A stretch of 64,000 bases of DNA from Deltaproteobacteria bacterium GWA2_38_16 (GCA_001797335.1 MGPE01000013.1:241-64240), one strand, 5' to 3'; positions 34,213 to 44,600 are shown, numbered from the stretch's first letter. Notes: generated from the sequence alone by a model not told the origin. Program-made: numbers and translations.

Positions 34213-35058
34213 TCATGCGTTTTTAAGTTTTGGATCCAAGGCATCTCTGAGCCCATCTCCTAAGAGATTAAATGCTAAAACCGTTAGAAAAATAGAAAAT
34301 CCAGGGAAAATGATTAAATGGGGAAAACTTTTAAAGGCCTGAAATCCATCATTAGCCAAAGATCCCCAGCTGCTAAAGGGAGGCTGAAGTCCAAGCCCAA
34401 TAAAACTTAAAAAAGATTCCGATAAAATAGCTGCCGGAATTTCAAATGTTAACGTTACAATAATAGGGCCTAAAATATTGGGAAGAATGTGTTTAAAAAT
34501 AATAAAACGATTTTTGACTCCTACGGCACGAGCAGCTTCAATAAAGGCCATTTCTTTAAGTTGCAAGACTTGTCCTCTTACAATTCTAGAAACATCCACC
34601 CAGCCCACAATGGTTAAAGCTAAAAAAATTCCAAATAATCCTTGGCCAAAAATAACGCGAATTAAAATAATAAGAAGAAGTGAAGGGAAGGTATAAAGAA
34701 TATCGACGATTCTCATCAAAAGATTATCAATTTTTCCTCCCACATATCCAGAAAGCGATCCATACAGGGTGCCTACGATTAAAGAACAGATGGCGACGAT
34801 GAGTCCCACAGAAATGGACATACGAGAACCATAAATGACTCGACTTAAGAGATCTCGCCCTAAAATATCGGTTCCCATCCAAAAGGTGCGATTGGGAAAC
34901 ATGAGCCTTTGGGAGGGATTTTGAATTTCATATCCATAGGGAGCCAGGAGATTGGCAAACAGGGCAACTAAAATAATAAAAATAATAAAAAAAAGACTTA
35001 AGAGCGCTGGTTTATTTTTAGAAAGTGTTTTAAAAGCATCGCTCCACAGTGTATTCAT
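34213..35058 (-). CDS. oppC: peptide ABC transporter permease, OppC type
   Basis: A 281-residue inner-membrane permease with about six helices. The N terminus (WSDAFKTLSKNKPALLSL) and MGTDILGRDLLSRVIYGSRMS are typical of OppC/DppC. The ATPase-contacting loop is FIEAARAVGVKNRFIIFKHI. It overlaps oppB by 4 bases. No oppD or oppF gene is next to it. Confidence 0.93.
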   Translation of the reverse strand: MNTLWSDAFKTLSKNKPALLSLFFIIFIILVALFANLLAPYGYEIQNPSQRLMFPNRTFWMGTDILGRDLLSRVIYGSRMSISVGLIVAICSLIVGTLYGSLSGYVGGKIDNLLMRIVDILYTFPSLLLIILIRVIFGQGLFGIFLALTIVGWVDVSRIVRGQVLQLKEMAFIEAARAVGVKNRFIIFKHILPNILGPIIVTLTFEIPAAILSESFLSFIGLGLQPPFSSWGSLANDGFQAFKSFPHLIIFPGFSIFLTVLAFNLLGDGLRDALDPKLKNA

Positions 35059-35975
35059 GATACTTTGATCCTGGGATCAATAACGGCGTATAAAACATCT
35101 ACTAAAATATTGGCTAAAATTAAAAGTACGGCATAGATAAGTGTTACTCCCATAATAAGAGGGTAATCACGATTCGTGACGGCTAAAATAAAATGTTTGG
35201 CCATGCCTGGGATAGCAAAGACATGTTCAATAACAAAAGATCCTGTAATAATTCCAGCCAAGAGTGGCCCAGAAATGGTAATAACGGGAATCAGAGAATT
35301 TTTAAGTACATGTTTTAAAATAACCGGAAATTCACTTAAACCTTTAGCGCGGGCAGTTCTTACATAGTCTGCTTTAATGACATCGAGCATGCTGGTTCTC
35401 ATAAGCCTAGCAATAATGGCAACTGGGCGAAGTCCCAACGCTGCCACCGGTAAAATTTTATATTCCCATCCGCCTTCCCAAAGACCCGCCGGAAACCACC
35501 CCATTTTAAAGGAGAAAAAATAAATAAGAAGTGCCGCGACCAAAAAACTGGGAAGCGTAATGCCAGAAATGGCAATAAACATAGAAGAACTATCTAACCA
35601 GGTTCCATGCTTATAGGCGGCAATAATTCCCAGAGGAATTCCTAAAAGAAAGGCCAGAAAGGCTGCATAAAGTCCCAGTTCTACGGAAACAGGAAGGCTA
35701 TCTTTAATGATGTCTGTCACGGAGCGCCCCAAATATTTATAAGAAGGGCCCAGATCTCCTTGAATTAACCCCTTCATATAATAAAAATATTGTGACCAAA
35801 GGGGGCGATCTAGATGATATTTGGCTTCAATATTGGCCTTAATTTCTGGGGGAATGGCTTTGTCTTTATCAAAAGGGCCGCCCGGAGTAATGCGCATAAT
35901 ACAAAAAGTAATGGTGGCTAAAACAAAAATAACTGGAATAGAAATAAAAATGCGCTTTAAAATAAAAGGGATCAT
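35055..35975 (-). CDS. oppB: peptide ABC transporter permease, OppB type
   Basis: A 306-residue permease opening MIPFILKRIFISIPVIFVLA. GLIQGDLGPSYKYLGRSVTD and the cytoplasmic loop ADYVRTARAKGLSEFPVILK follow, and FVIEHVFAIPGMAKHF lies near the C terminus. Together with OppC it forms the channel for oligopeptides, possibly recycled cell-wall peptides. It begins at the last base of the upstream oppA stop. Confidence 0.93.
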   Translation of the reverse strand: MIPFILKRIFISIPVIFVLATITFCIMRITPGGPFDKDKAIPPEIKANIEAKYHLDRPLWSQYFYYMKGLIQGDLGPSYKYLGRSVTDIIKDSLPVSVELGLYAAFLAFLLGIPLGIIAAYKHGTWLDSSSMFIAISGITLPSFLVAALLIYFFSFKMGWFPAGLWEGGWEYKILPVAALGLRPVAIIARLMRTSMLDVIKADYVRTARAKGLSEFPVILKHVLKNSLIPVITISGPLLAGIITGSFVIEHVFAIPGMAKHFILAVTNRDYPLIMGVTLIYAVLLILANILVDVLYAVIDPRIKVS

Positions 35976-37585
35976 TATCGCTCAAGCCAAAATTCGTCTA
36001 AACTCCAACGGTCTAAAGGATTGAGTTTTGCCCCTTTAACTTCATTTCTCCACATCGATTGATGAGCATAAATATAGAGAGGAATAATCACAGCCTCTTC
36101 TTCTAGGAGCATTTTTTGGGCTTGATTATAGAGCTCTACTCGTTTTTGTGGATTATTTCCCATGAGCTTTGCTTTTTCGACAATTTTGTCAAATGTTTTA
36201 CTTCCCCACTGAGTGTGGTTATTGTCGCTATAGGAAGTAAAAAGACTCATGAAATTATCGGGATCTGGATAATCGGCATTCCATCCCAAACGAAAAATAT
36301 CAAACGAAGTTTTAAGAGGCTCTTTGTGAGATGATTGAAGTGAATTAGTGTATACTTTCCATTCTTGGTTATCGAGACGAACTTCAATTCCTAAATTTCT
36401 TTTCCATTGAGACTGAAGGCTTTCGGCAATGGTTTTATGAGTCTCGCTGGTATTAAAAAGAAGTGTAATGGGTGGAAATGTTTTTTTTCCTTCACCGTAG
36501 CCTGCTTTTTTCATCCATTCTTTGGCTTGGGTAGGATTAAAGGGTATGCCAATAGAAGGATTGTGTCCCAACATTCCCTGAGGAATAAGGGTGGAAGTGG
36601 GGATATCTCCTTTTTGAAGCATATCGGTAATTTCTGTTCTATTAATGGCTGCCGAAAAAGCACGTCTTACATAGGCATTCGAAAGGGCTTCTTTTTTCGT
36701 ATTAAGACCAATGTAGTAGGTGCTTAAATAATTTCCCGAGCGATATTCCGGTGTATTTTTAAGATGAGGAATATCTAGCGGAGGAACTTGCCGAATAATA
36801 TCTAATTTTTTGGTTTGGTAAAGACTAAGCGCGGTAGAAGCTTCCACAATCATAAAGCATATAATTTTTTTAAGTTTTGCTTTGGCTCCATAATAATTGT
36901 CATTGCGTTCAAGAATGAGTTGATAATCATGTTTCCAGTGAGTCAATTTAAAAGGGCCATTGGTTATAATATGTTCTGGTTCTGTCCAGGCATCTCCATA
37001 TTTTTCAATAATGTCTTTTCTTAAAGGGGAAAGATCTGGAAATGTGGAAATATGTAAAAAGTAGGCTACGGGTTTTGTGAGGGTTACTTGAAACGTAAAG
37101 TCATCTAGGGCTTTAATCCCCACATCAGCAATATTTTTGATTTTCCCTTCGTTAAAAGCCTGAGCATTTTTAACATCAAATAAAAAGTAGGCATATTCAG
37201 AGGCGGTTTTAGGATCAATAATCCGTTTCCAAGAATATTCAAAATCAGGGGCAGTGACTTTTTTTCCATCAGTCCAATACACATCATCTCGCAGGTAAAA
37301 CGTATAGACAGATCCGCTGTGTGTAATTTTCCAGGATTTTGCGACCTTGGGGATAATCTTTAGGTCTGGAGTAGAAAAGTCATAATCTGTAAGTCCATCC
37401 ATCGTATTTTCAATAACCAAACTTGAAGTCGTATCGGCAGCTTTGGAAGGATCCAGTGTAGGAGGTTCTGTTTCTAAATTAAAGTAGAGTGTGTCATTAG
37501 AAAGTTTTGCTTTTTTGGAACAAAACGTAAGAGAAAATAGGCAAAGTACAGAAAGAAGGAGTGTAAATATTTTTTTTAATTTCAT
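35975..37585 (-). CDS. oppA: peptide ABC transporter substrate-binding protein (first copy)
   Basis: A 536-residue family 5 binding protein, first gene of the oppA-oppB-oppC-oppA operon. The signal ends near LFSLTFCSKK; a cysteine is present but the residue before it (Phe) is unusual for lipidation. Core motifs: LYFNLETEPPTLDPSKAAD, YTFYLRDDVYWTDGKKVTAP, NAYVRRAFSAAINRTEITDM and RLGWNADYPDPDNFMSLF. The same blocks occur in the fourth gene, which indicates a duplication with possible split of substrate range. Confidence 0.9.
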   Translation of the reverse strand: MKLKKIFTLLLSVLCLFSLTFCSKKAKLSNDTLYFNLETEPPTLDPSKAADTTSSLVIENTMDGLTDYDFSTPDLKIIPKVAKSWKITHSGSVYTFYLRDDVYWTDGKKVTAPDFEYSWKRIIDPKTASEYAYFLFDVKNAQAFNEGKIKNIADVGIKALDDFTFQVTLTKPVAYFLHISTFPDLSPLRKDIIEKYGDAWTEPEHIITNGPFKLTHWKHDYQLILERNDNYYGAKAKLKKIICFMIVEASTALSLYQTKKLDIIRQVPPLDIPHLKNTPEYRSGNYLSTYYIGLNTKKEALSNAYVRRAFSAAINRTEITDMLQKGDIPTSTLIPQGMLGHNPSIGIPFNPTQAKEWMKKAGYGEGKKTFPPITLLFNTSETHKTIAESLQSQWKRNLGIEVRLDNQEWKVYTNSLQSSHKEPLKTSFDIFRLGWNADYPDPDNFMSLFTSYSDNNHTQWGSKTFDKIVEKAKLMGNNPQKRVELYNQAQKMLLEEEAVIIPLYIYAHQSMWRNEVKGAKLNPLDRWSLDEFWLER

Positions 37586-37650
37586 TGTATTCGGTCTTAA
37601 CGTATCAATTCTATGAAGTCAAAGGAAAGAGCAAACTATATTATTTGAAT

Positions 37651-37736
37651 GGGTGGCATCGAAGGAGAGGCTCCATCGACGCGACCGGAACGAAGTGAGG
37701 ACGAACGATGGAGAGCGTCCTTCGATGACAGGACCC
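37651..37736 (+). repeat. covarying palindromic repeat, copy 2
   Basis: Same plan as 18608-18694: CATCGAAGGA (37657-37666) pairs TCCTTCGATG (37718-37727) and CTCCATCG (37671-37678) pairs CGATGGAG (37706-37713). Relative to copy 1 the middle stem has changed on both sides and still pairs. It is intergenic, upstream of the TusA-like gene. Confidence 0.85.
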
Positions 37737-37799
37737 AAAAAATATTTAGGTAAGTAGAGTTTGACGGGCTAGAAATGATGTGTTAGAAGTTCTTAACTT

Positions 37800-38036
37800 A
37801 TGGAATTATACGAAACCGTAAAAAAGCTGGATTTAAGAGCGGATATTTGCCCCTTTACCTTTTCAAAAACAAAGCAAGCCTTAGCCTCTATTGAAAGTGG
37901 GGATATTATCCAAGTGCGCCTGAACGCAGGAGAACATATGGAAAATGTTCCAACTTCTGTGCTGAGTGAAGGCCATCAAGTCATTGATATTGTTAAGGAT
38001 GGTAGCTCTTATCTGCTTTATATCATGAAACAATAG
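37800..38036 (+). CDS. TusA/SirA-like sulfur-carrier family protein
   Basis: A 78-residue protein with the TusA pattern LDLRADICPFTFSKTKQAL. The CP pair (Cys18) is the usual persulfide site, and SGDIIQVRLNAG follows in the second half. These proteins hand sulfur to tRNA thiolation, molybdenum-cofactor or other acceptors. Its stop overlaps the GTG of the PHP gene (TAGTG), so the two are co-translated, but I know no functional link between them. Confidence 0.85.
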   Translation: MELYETVKKLDLRADICPFTFSKTKQALASIESGDIIQVRLNAGEHMENVPTSVLSEGHQVIDIVKDGSSYLLYIMKQ

Positions 38037-39130
38037 TGAACCTGTTCCGATCGTTTAGGTTGGTCCAACTTCAAATCATCGGTATTCTTTTTTCTGTATC
38101 TACCTTTTCTGTATTTGGCTGGGCAGAATCTTCCTGGATCTTTTTTCAAAATCATCTTCATTCTCATAACGATCATACCTTTAGTCGTTTCCCAGAAAGT
38201 ACAGATCTTGAAGATTCTTATAGTAGCGAGGGCATTCAAGCACTTATTGACCAAGCCAAAGAAGAGGGGATTGATGCTCTGGCCATTACCGACCATAATA
38301 CGATTAGCCAATGGTTTGATCCCGTATTTCAAGAAGAAAAAGAAGTGCTTCTCTTGCCTGCGATGGAGTGGACCAATATGTTTGGAGGGCATGCGAGCCT
38401 TCTGGGATTTCATGCAGATCATGAGGGGAAAGCCATTGTTCCCCGCCATCCTCGTACCACTTTAGAAGCCAGTGATTATATCGACATGATGGATGAAACC
38501 CACACCCGGGGAGGGTTGGTGATTATTAATCACCCAAAATCTTTATACGTTCCTCATCGGTGGCCAGCTAATTTATATGATGCTGATGGCATTGAACTTA
38601 ATTTTTCTTCTTTTATGCAGCCAGGGGCCACCCTTGAATGGTGGGAAGGGCAGTTAAAGATGGGCAAAAAATTATTTTTATTAGGTGGCAGTGATTATCA
38701 TGCAGGAAATTTTTATGGAGCGCCCTTTGAATCTACCAATCTTATTTTGGTTGAAGAACGGTCTTTAAATGTTTTGTTTGAATCCTTAAAAGCTGGAAAA
38801 ATTCAGGTTTTGCGTTCCCCAGCTTCTCCCCGAGTAGATATACATGCTATCCGAATAGATGGGCAGGCTTTTGGCATTGGTGAAGAAGTGTTATTACTTC
38901 CTTTACAAAGTCTTTTTCTTCAGATAAAAGTGACCGGTGGTAACGGTGGAGAGCTTGAGATTTATAGTCATCAAGGTTTGGTAGAGACAGTTAAGATTAC
39001 AGAAGATGTTTTTGAATATAGTGACGCTTATTTACCAAAGTATCGAAATGATTATCTGTGGTTTAAAGTAAAAATGGATTCTGAATTAGAAACGGTCGTT
39101 AATCCTCTCTACCTGACGCAACGTTTTTAA
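38036..39130 (+). CDS. exported PHP-domain metal-dependent phosphoesterase
   Basis: A 364-residue protein. A hydrophobic signal (about residues 8-30, ending VFGWAES) precedes a PHP fold with metal ligands in NHLHSHND, LAITDHNT, WTNMFGGHA, VIINHPK and GGSDYHAG. A C-terminal beta domain (about 270-364) follows. PHP enzymes cut phosphoesters with a tri-metal site; an exported one may act on a sugar phosphate or nucleotide in the periplasm. GTG start overlapping the TusA-like stop. Confidence 0.8.
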   Translation: MNLFRSFRLVQLQIIGILFSVSTFSVFGWAESSWIFFQNHLHSHNDHTFSRFPESTDLEDSYSSEGIQALIDQAKEEGIDALAITDHNTISQWFDPVFQEEKEVLLLPAMEWTNMFGGHASLLGFHADHEGKAIVPRHPRTTLEASDYIDMMDETHTRGGLVIINHPKSLYVPHRWPANLYDADGIELNFSSFMQPGATLEWWEGQLKMGKKLFLLGGSDYHAGNFYGAPFESTNLILVEERSLNVLFESLKAGKIQVLRSPASPRVDIHAIRIDGQAFGIGEEVLLLPLQSLFLQIKVTGGNGGELEIYSHQGLVETVKITEDVFEYSDAYLPKYRNDYLWFKVKMDSELETVVNPLYLTQRF

Positions 39131-39138
39131 ATAAATAT

Positions 39139-40245
39139 ATGATTATTGGTATTCCAAAAGAAATTAAAAATCACGAAAATCGTGTGGGTCTTATTGAAGT
39201 TGGCGTAAAAGTGTTAGTCCAGCAAGGTCATAAAGTCCTAGTCGAAAAAAATGCAGGGATGGGCTGTGGCATTCGCAATGAAGATTACCAAGAAGCCGGT
39301 GCGATTTTAGTCGATTCGGCTAAACAAATTTATGACGATAGTGACATGATTGTAAAAGTAAAAGAGCCTGTCGATCCAGAAACGCATTATCTTCACGATG
39401 GGCAGATTTTATTTACCTTTCTTCATTTGGCAGCCGTTCCTACATTGGCCAAAGAATTGATGAATAAAAAAGTCAGTGCCATTGCTTATGAGACGATTCA
39501 ACTTTCGGATGGATCTTTGCCCGTTTTAAAACCCATGAGTGAAGTGGCTGGGAAAATGGCTCCTCAATTGGGAGCCTATCTTTTGCAAAAAGATAAGTCT
39601 GATAAAGGAAAAGGGGTTTTATTGGGAGGGGTTCCAGGGGTAAAGCGAGGACAAGTAACCATTGTGGGTGGCGGAGTGGCCGGAATGAATGCAGCTAAAA
39701 TTGCTGTAGGGATGGGAGCCGATGTAACGATTGTTGATCGAGATGTGAGACGGCTTGAATATTTGGATGATATTTTTGGAACTCAAATTAAAACCTTAAT
39801 GTCTAATATTTCTAATATCGAAGAATCTGTTCGAGAATCTGATTTGGTGATTGGAGCCGTGCTTGTTACCGGAGCCAAGGCTCCGAAACTTGTGACCAAA
39901 GAAATGGTTTTTAAAATGGAACCTAGTTCTGTCCTCATTGATATTTCTATTGACCAAGGGGGCTGCATTGAAACAATGAAGCCTACGACTCATGATAATC
40001 CCACGTTTGATTTAAAAGGGGTGATTCATTATGGAGTCACCAATATTCCTGCTGCTGTGGCAAGAACCTCAACTTATGCGCTAACCAATGTGACATTTCC
40101 CTACGTGCTGCAATTAGCCAATAAGGGCTTTGAAAAAGCCATTCAGGAAAATGAAGCACTCTATAAAGGCGTTAATATCTGCCAAGGAAAAGTAACCTAT
40201 AAAACTGTGGCAGATGATTTAGGCCTAAAATTCGAAAAACTATAA
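39139..40245 (+). CDS. ald: alanine dehydrogenase
   Basis: NAD-dependent interconversion of alanine and pyruvate plus ammonia. The protein opens [19 protein letters not shown]. The catalytic-type Lys and His lie in MIVKVKEPV and [26 protein letters not shown] is the NAD loop (about residue 173 on), and [20 protein letters not shown] is the family signature. Length 368 is normal. It may link carbon and nitrogen flow, or supply alanine for cell-wall synthesis. Confidence 0.95.
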   Translation: MIIGIPKEIKNHENRVGLIEVGVKVLVQQGHKVLVEKNAGMGCGIRNEDYQEAGAILVDSAKQIYDDSDMIVKVKEPVDPETHYLHDGQILFTFLHLAAVPTLAKELMNKKVSAIAYETIQLSDGSLPVLKPMSEVAGKMAPQLGAYLLQKDKSDKGKGVLLGGVPGVKRGQVTIVGGGVAGMNAAKIAVGMGADVTIVDRDVRRLEYLDDIFGTQIKTLMSNISNIEESVRESDLVIGAVLVTGAKAPKLVTKEMVFKMEPSSVLIDISIDQGGCIETMKPTTHDNPTFDLKGVIHYGVTNIPAAVARTSTYALTNVTFPYVLQLANKGFEKAIQENEALYKGVNICQGKVTYKTVADDLGLKFEKL

Positions 40246-40249
40246 GATT

Positions 40250-40277
40250 TTGACATCTCAGAACTTTTAGGTACAAT
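40250..40277 (+). promoter_or_regulatory. strong sigma-70 promoter
   Basis: Consensus TTGACA (40250-40255), 16-base spacer, TACAAT (40272-40277), placed 80 bases before the pseudo-receiver gene. It is the best sigma-70 match in the window. Confidence 0.75.
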
Positions 40278-40288
40278 ATAAGTATAGT

Positions 40289-40304
40289 GCACTTTAAAAA
40301 GTGC
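40289..40304. promoter_or_regulatory. operator-like palindrome at the transcription start
   Basis: GCACTTTAAAAAGTGC is a perfect palindrome with 7-base arms, starting about five bases downstream of the expected transcription start of the 40250 promoter. It suits a repressor or a small 5' hairpin. Confidence 0.45.
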
Positions 40305-40357
40305 CAGTGGGGGGCTGAACGTAATTATCTAACCCATTAGAACTATTAAAGAATTTC

Positions 40358-41527
40358 ATGAATACAAAAATATTATGGATACAAAAAGAATCTGCTCTAA
40401 ACCTAGAGTGTATTCGTTTATTTCAAGAACATGGGTGGGAAGTGGCAAGTATTTCTTCAGGAGCTCTGGGGGTTGAAAAAGCACAAAGTTTTGAACCTCA
40501 TTTGATCCTAGTGGGGGAAGACATTTCTGATTTTGATGCATTGACAGTGATTAAAAATATTAAAAGTGTTCCCAATAAAACGGTTTGTCCCATTATTTTG
40601 ATGGGGAGTGAAGCCTTAGGGAAAAAAATAGAAAAAGAAGAAGAAAAATGGAAGCCGCTTATTCAATTTTTTATGGTTTCTCCTATTAAAGCAGATGAAC
40701 TGGTTCGGATGTGTGAAAAGATTTTAGGGAAAGAGCCTGTCATCCTGAGCTCTGCGAAGGATCTAGGTCCTGAGATTCTTCGGGCCTCTGGCCCTCAGAA
40801 TGACGGAGGGGCACCTCCGAATGACGGAGACATGAAGACCCTAAAAGAATATCTGGCGTTAAAGGAAAAAGAGCTTTCTGATTTTGAAAAAGATTTTAGC
40901 CGAGCCAAGGAACAACTTTCCATTGCAGAGAAAAAAGCTTCTGAGACGGAATATGAGCATAAAAAAATGGTAGAACAACATCAGGATCTTTTAAAGCGCA
41001 TTGAGCTTTTGACGGCGGAAAATGAGGAGCTTAGAGATCGCTATGGGAAAGAAATAAAATCCAGAGAACAAGAACTTCAAACCAAAACGGATAAACTTTT
41101 GGCCCAAGAGCGAAAACTAGATCAGGCCAATAAAAAATATGAAGAACTTAAAGAAAGAGTGAAGCGAGATATTCAACATATCCGGGTTCGTGAAAAAGAA
41201 TTAGAAGCAAAACTGGAGATCTTAAAAAAAGATTCCGAAACTCTCCTGATGACGAAAGATAAAAAACTTTTAGAGTTTAAACGAAAAATGGATTCCTTAG
41301 AATATGAAATAGAAAATATTCGCGAAAAAGCACTTCATTCGGAAAAGAAAGTTCAATTGTGGAAAGAGCGGATTGAAAGAGTCTTAAGAGCATTGAAACT
41401 TGGAACCTCGCTTTTAGAAAGTGAAGATCTTGAAGGCGCTCTAGAGGAGGCTCAAGAAGAAGCCCAGGAAGAATCTGCAGCTCAGGATTCTGAAAAACCT
41501 ACCCAAAAATCCCAAAAAATTGCCTAG
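40358..41527 (+). CDS. pseudo-receiver plus coiled-coil protein (FrzS-like layout)
   Basis: A 389-residue protein. Residues 1-125 have the response-regulator fold but lack its chemistry: Gln9/Lys10 replace the acidic pair, Gly53 sits where Asp is phosphorylated (HLILVGEDISD), and VSP at 107-109 replaces the Lys-Pro. Residues 128-158 are encoded by a dispersed palindromic repeat inserted in frame. About 160-350 is a long coiled coil and the tail is acidic/Gln-rich. Myxococcus FrzS, a motility/polarity protein, has the same plan. Family assignment is by architecture only. Confidence 0.7.
   Translation: MNTKILWIQKESALNLECIRLFQEHGWEVASISSGALGVEKAQSFEPHLILVGEDISDFDALTVIKNIKSVPNKTVCPIILMGSEALGKKIEKEEEKWKPLIQFFMVSPIKADELVRMCEKILGKEPVILSSAKDLGPEILRASGPQNDGGAPPNDGDMKTLKEYLALKEKELSDFEKDFSRAKEQLSIAEKKASETEYEHKKMVEQHQDLLKRIELLTAENEELRDRYGKEIKSREQELQTKTDKLLAQERKLDQANKKYEELKERVKRDIQHIRVREKELEAKLEILKKDSETLLMTKDKKLLEFKRKMDSLEYEIENIREKALHSEKKVQLWKERIERVLRALKLGTSLLESEDLEGALEEAQEEAQEESAAQDSEKPTQKSQKIA
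40739..40832. repeat. palindromic repeat, GTCATCCTGAG family, inside a gene
   Basis: GTCATCCTGAGCTCTGCGAA starts the copy at 40739. CCTCAGAATGACGG closes an inner palindrome near 40806, and a short duplicate CCGAATGACGG follows. The whole stays in frame and forms the linker between receiver and coiled coil. Confidence 0.8.
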
Positions 41528-41567
41528 AAAAAATACTTTAGACGTGATACGTTAAAAAAGATCGTTG

Positions 41568-41597
41568 CTGTTAAAGTATTGTCTGTTAAAGTACTGT
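41568..41597 (+). repeat. tandem 15-bp repeat upstream of smc
   Basis: CTGTTAAAGTATTGT (41568-41582) is directly followed by CTGTTAAAGTACTGT (41583-41597), one mismatch. AATACTTTA at 41532-41540 is an inverted copy of the TAAAGTATT core. This could be a regulator site for smc. Confidence 0.7.
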
Positions 41598-41625
41598 AAT
41601 ATATAGTCATTTAAGCTCTTAAACT

Positions 41626-44600
41626 ATGAAAATACGGCGTTTAGAACTCATCGGATTTAAGTCATTCATGAATAAAACCACTCTTCATTTTGAGGATGGG
41701 ATTACAGGCATTGTAGGTCCCAATGGATGTGGCAAAAGTAATGTGGTGGATGCTCTCTTTTGGGTAATGGGGGATCAAAGTGCCAAACATCTTCGGGGTA
41801 CAGAGATGGGGGATGTGATCTTTGCGGGAAGTGATCAAGAACCTCCGTCTGGTCTTTCAGAAATCAATATTACTTTTTCTACAGAAGATGGAGGAGTGCC
41901 TGCCGAATATAGTCAATTTCCCGAAGTGACCATTTCAAGACGTTTATATCGATCGGGCGAAAGCGAATACCTCATTAATAAAACTCCTTGTCGGCTAAAA
42001 GATGTTGCTGAATTTTTTATGGATACCGGTATTGGGACAAAGTCTTATTCTATTATCGAACAAGGACAAATTGGAAGAATTGTTAGCCAAAAGCCAGAAG
42101 ACAGAAGAAGTCTCATTGAAGAAGCTGCCGGTATTACCAAATTTAAGAGTCGGAAACGAGAAGCTTCTCTTAAAATGGATGCCACAGATCAAAATTTATT
42201 GCGCATTAATGACATTATTTCTGAGATTAAACGACAAATTGATAGTTTGGAGCGCCAAGCAAAAAAAGCAGAAAAATATAAGCAGATTAAAGAACAAATT
42301 CGAGAAATAGAATTAACATTGATGAGTCGAGAATATGATGATTTTTCTCAAAAACTTAAAGAAGTTGAAACTGCGCTTCAAGAACACAAAAATCAGCACG
42401 GCGAATTTTTGGCAGAAATTCAAAAGATAGAAGCACTGATTGAAAAATTAAAACTTCATCTCACTTCTTTAGAAAAGGATTTACAGGTTTCTCAAGAATC
42501 AGTGTATTCGTTGCAACATCATATTCAAGAACTGGAAAATCAAATCGAAATTAAAAAGAAAGAAACAGAAAATTGGAAAGCCCTTGAACTTAAAGATAAA
42601 AAAGATGAAGTGGTTATCGTAGAAAAAAAGGAGAAGCTTCAAAAAAATATTTTAACATTGGTAGATGCTGCGGATGAATTCTTAAAAGAAGATGGGCAGT
42701 TAAAAACTAAAGAAGAAGAAAAAGAGGTTGTCCTTCAAGGGGAAATTCAAAAACAAGGGGTCTTAAATCAAAAAATTGAAGAACATCAGTCAGAATTGGT
42801 TTCACTGCTTACCCGTTTAGCGCAATGCCAAAATACCATTGTCAATATTGAGCAACAAAAAAAGAGTTTAGATGCTAAAGAAGAACATTTAGAAGAAGAA
42901 GCAGAAAAATTAAAAACTGATATTGAGCATGTTTCATACCAAAAAGAAACCGCTGAGCACCAGATATCAGAGGTCCAAACCAAACAAAAAGATTTGGGAG
43001 AAGCGCTGAAAGATTCTAATGAGCGGTTAGTGCATCAAAAAGAAGTATTGGAACAAAAGCGTGCACTCAAAGATAACGCCAAAGAAGAGCTACAAAAAGT
43101 CAGTTCCAGGCTTCATTCATTACAAGAGCTTGAAAGAAGGTTGGAAGGATTTGAGGTGGGAGCTCAGAAATTATTGCCTCAAAAAACAGCCTATCAGATT
43201 TTAGGAATTTTGGCTGATGTCATAGAAGTAGATCCTCAGTATGAAGTAGCCACAGAAACAGTTTTGCAACAAAAACTTCAATATATTGTTATTCAAGATC
43301 GGCAACGTCTCTTAGAGGCTATTGAGTATTTAAAAGCACAAAAATCCGGTCAGGCTCATTTTATTGTTTTAAATCAGACTTCGTCTATTCCGGTCGATCG
43401 ATTACAGGTGACTTCTTTAGAACCTTTATGGAAAAAAATAAAAGTAAAAGATCCTTATCAAGCACTTCTTCAGCACCTTTTAAAGGATACCTATGTAGTG
43501 CCGGATTTAAAGACGGCTTTTGAATTTTGGGATCGTTCTCCCCATCTTTATACCTTTGTAACGGTGGAAGGAGAAATGGTAAATGCCTCAGGGGTTATTC
43601 GAGGAGGCATGTATAACGATGCTCAGCCCGGAATTTTATTTAAAAAACGTGAAATAAAAGAATTAGAAGAAAAACAAAAAACACTTGAAGTGGCCTATCA
43701 GAATTCTCAAGGGGAGGTTGAAGAAGGTGAGAGAACTATTTTAGCCATAACCGAAGAGATTCAAAAAATTTCTCAAGGACTTCACGAGCAAGAAGTAAGC
43801 CACGCCAGTTTTTCTAAAGATATTTCAAAAACAGATGAGGATTTTGAACGTCTTCAAGAAGAAAAGGAAGTCTTGACCTTTGAAAAAGAAGAATTAACGC
43901 TTAGCCGGCAAGAGCTTCTTCAAACTCTTTCCAAAGAAAAAAATAATGCTAGCTTATTAGAAGAAACAAAAAAAGCTAAAGAAGCATCTTTGGAAACTGA
44001 AAAATTAACCCAAGGTCGGGTAGCTCAGGATATTGAAAAACAAAAGAAAGATATTCATCAAATTCAAGTAGATAGAGCAGCCCTAAAAGAAAAAGAATCC
44101 GCCATTCAAAGACAAAAAGAGCATTTGGAACAAAATTTAAAAACCCTCGATCAAGAGCTTGAAGAAAAAAAGACAGCTATTTGTTTATCTCAGGAACGGC
44201 AAGAGGCTATTCAAGGTGAAATAACGGGAGCCAGAGAATCTTTAAATCAAAAAATTTCGGAATTAGAGACCTGTCGAATGACGCTTGTTTCTTTAAAGAC
44301 AGAATTTGATACACAGCAAGAAAAGCTTAGGGTTTTAGAAGAGGGCGTAAAAAAACATCGTCTGACGTTTTCTCACATTGAATCTGAAATGCATGCTAAG
44401 GAATTATTAATTTCCCAGTATCAAATGTCGATCAAACATTTAAAAAGCCAAGTGGAAGAAAAATATGTGCTTGATTTAGGTGCGGTAGCGGATCGCTATA
44501 AACTAAAAACCGTTACCGAAGAAGATAAAGCACTTTTAGCCACTCTCAAAGAAAAAATAGCTCGAATGGGAGAAATTAATTTAACGGCCATTGAAGAATT

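Noticed and set aside
37105-37287. Small minus-strand frame inside the first oppA gene
   Set aside because: Out-of-frame shadow of a well-supported gene.
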